From positions 1 through 6,396 of the forward strand of contig CAAFWT010000087.1 in the NCBI GenBank assembly GCA_900766785.1: a stretch of 6,396 nt of DNA. The letters run 5' to 3'. The DNA is from an uncultured Paraprevotella sp. (GTDB lineage: Bacteria; Bacteroidota; Bacteroidia; Bacteroidales; Bacteroidaceae). Positions 5,939 to 6,396 of the stretch are shown here, piece by piece. The first letter of the stretch is position 1, and the number at the start of each line of letters is the position of its first letter. The notes below the pieces were generated by a model. It was given only the letters and a program-made list of their open reading frames with translations. It was not told the origin of the DNA and ran no database searches. A program made the translations under genes and the position numbers.

Positions 5939-6033
5939 TATTACAAGTGTTTTGCTTTCATTTTGAAACCTTACAAAATCAAAAGCAGTAATCTTTGGTA
6001 TCGCTCTCTATATTGATCAAGCAGAAATCTCAT

Positions 6034-6104
6034 GGAGGATACAGATGCATCTTTCCTCCCTGTTCTCTTGACTTCGTCAATGCGCCACCCAAATCAAGAT
6101 TGGG
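6034..6104. repeat. Cluster of three short hairpins
   Basis: In order: GGAGGA (6034-6039) pairs with TCCTCC (6054-6059) around the perfect palindrome AGATGCATCT (6043-6052); TTGAC-TTC-GTCAA (6068-6080); and CCCAA (6088-6092) with TTGGG (6100-6104). None is followed by a T-run. They could be part of an RNA or simply chance. Confidence 0.25.
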
Positions 6105-6161
6105 TCATCCGACATTTCGATTGATTACCATTTATAACAGTGTGCTCAGTATTTGTTGCCT

Positions 6162-6206
6162 TCATTGCCCATAAGGTTATAAATCTTGTCTGTGGCGTAT
6201 TCATAT
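6162..6206. repeat. Short copy of a duplicated repeat block
   Basis: This 45-base block starts TCATTGCCCATAAGGTTA and ends CGTATTCATAT (6196-6206). The same left and right ends recur at 6268-6285 (one mismatch) and 6354-6364, where they flank three palindromic units instead of one. Confidence 0.5.
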
Positions 6207-6273
6207 TTGCGGTTCATGCTATATCTCGAGTGACAATTTATTGTTGCGTGGTCTATGGATATATATATCATTG

Positions 6274-6342
6274 CCGATAAGGTTAATAACCCTTCGGCCG
6301 TAAGGTTAATAACCTTTCAGTCGTAAGGTTATTAACCTTATC
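6274..6342. repeat. Tandem array of GGTTA-N-TAACC palindromes, 23-base period
   Basis: Three units carry GGTTAATAACC, GGTTAATAACC and GGTTATTAACC at 6281-6291, 6304-6314 and 6327-6337, spaced exactly 23 bases. Each core is a perfect palindrome around one base. In the third unit the arms extend to TAAGGTTA-T-TAACCTTA. The first and last units also match as a 10-base inverted repeat (GATAAGGTTA, TAACCTTATC). A fourth, single unit lies at 6173-6180. It may be a regulator array or an interspersed palindromic repeat. Confidence 0.65.
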
Positions 6343-6396
6343 AGGGATGTAAACGTATTCATATCCTATGGCAAACGGTTTCACCCACTTCATTTA

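Larger units (their letters stand above)
5792..5969 (+). repeat. Pair of 20-base near-identical direct repeats
   Basis: TTTTGCTTTCGTTTTGCAAC (5792-5811) and TTTTGCTTTCATTTTGAAAC (5950-5969) agree at 18 of 20 positions and are 158 bases apart. A shorter copy, TTTCGTTTTG, also recurs at 5798-5807 and 5830-5839, exactly 32 bases apart, about three helical turns. The sequences are low in complexity, so some of this may be chance. Confidence 0.4.
5720..6396. other. AT-rich, repeat-rich region upstream of glnK without a convincing gene
   Basis: No open frame in these 677 bases looks like a real gene. The left half (5720-6000) is clearly more AT-rich than the neighbouring genes and carries the glnK promoter region with several inverted and direct repeats. 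The right half holds a cluster of short hairpins (6034-6104) and a palindromic tandem array (6274-6342). Two tiny - strand frames (6146-6217 and 6283-6393) are discussed as findings. A gene may begin beyond the right edge. Confidence 0.6.

Noticed and set aside
6274..6342. Possible CRISPR array
   Set aside because: The 23-base period leaves no variable spacers: units are nearly identical along their whole length, and no cas gene is present.

Overview
This window looks like a chromosomal segment from a Bacteroidales bacterium, most likely Prevotella or a close relative. The evidence is the moderate GC content of the genes, mostly weak Shine-Dalgarno sites, promoters of the Bacteroidetes -33/-7 type (TAnnTTTG), and protein variants typical of that phylum. 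The genus is an inference. No mobile element, tRNA, rRNA or CRISPR array was found.

Left part, + strand: the 3' end of a phospho-sugar mutase gene (1-324) is followed after 8 bases by a complete NudC-type NADH pyrophosphatase gene (333-1091). A 308-base AT-rich gap ends in a good Bacteroidetes promoter. It drives a FadL/OmpP1/TodX-family outer-membrane barrel gene (1400-2872). That gene is followed by about 200 bases of stem-loops ending in a strong intrinsic terminator (3015-3072).

Middle and right part, - strand: glnK/glnB (PII, 5719-5363), amtB (ammonium channel, 5235-3979) and a small outer-membrane barrel gene (3810-3079) lie head to tail and converge on the fadL-like gene. This is a nitrogen-scavenging module. 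AmtB moves ammonium across the inner membrane, PII gates it according to nitrogen and energy status, and the barrel may provide the outer-membrane route. Between amtB and the barrel gene lies a strong RNA hairpin of 17 uninterrupted base pairs. Three of these are G-U pairs that exist only in a - strand transcript. It is probably a structured leader or processing element for the barrel gene.

Far right, 5720-6396: no convincing gene. The part next to glnK is AT-rich and full of inverted repeats, including a 17-base palindrome (GGTTACAT-T-ATGTAACC) that looks like a regulator site, a -7 box for glnK, and paired direct and inverted repeats. The last 250 bases hold an exact 23-base-period tandem array of GGTTA-N-TAACC palindromes. 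The array sits inside a block that occurs a second time with only one unit.

The most interesting items are the amtB-porin leader hairpin, the operator-like palindrome upstream of glnK, the PII protein with several substituted ligand residues, and the expanded palindromic array.
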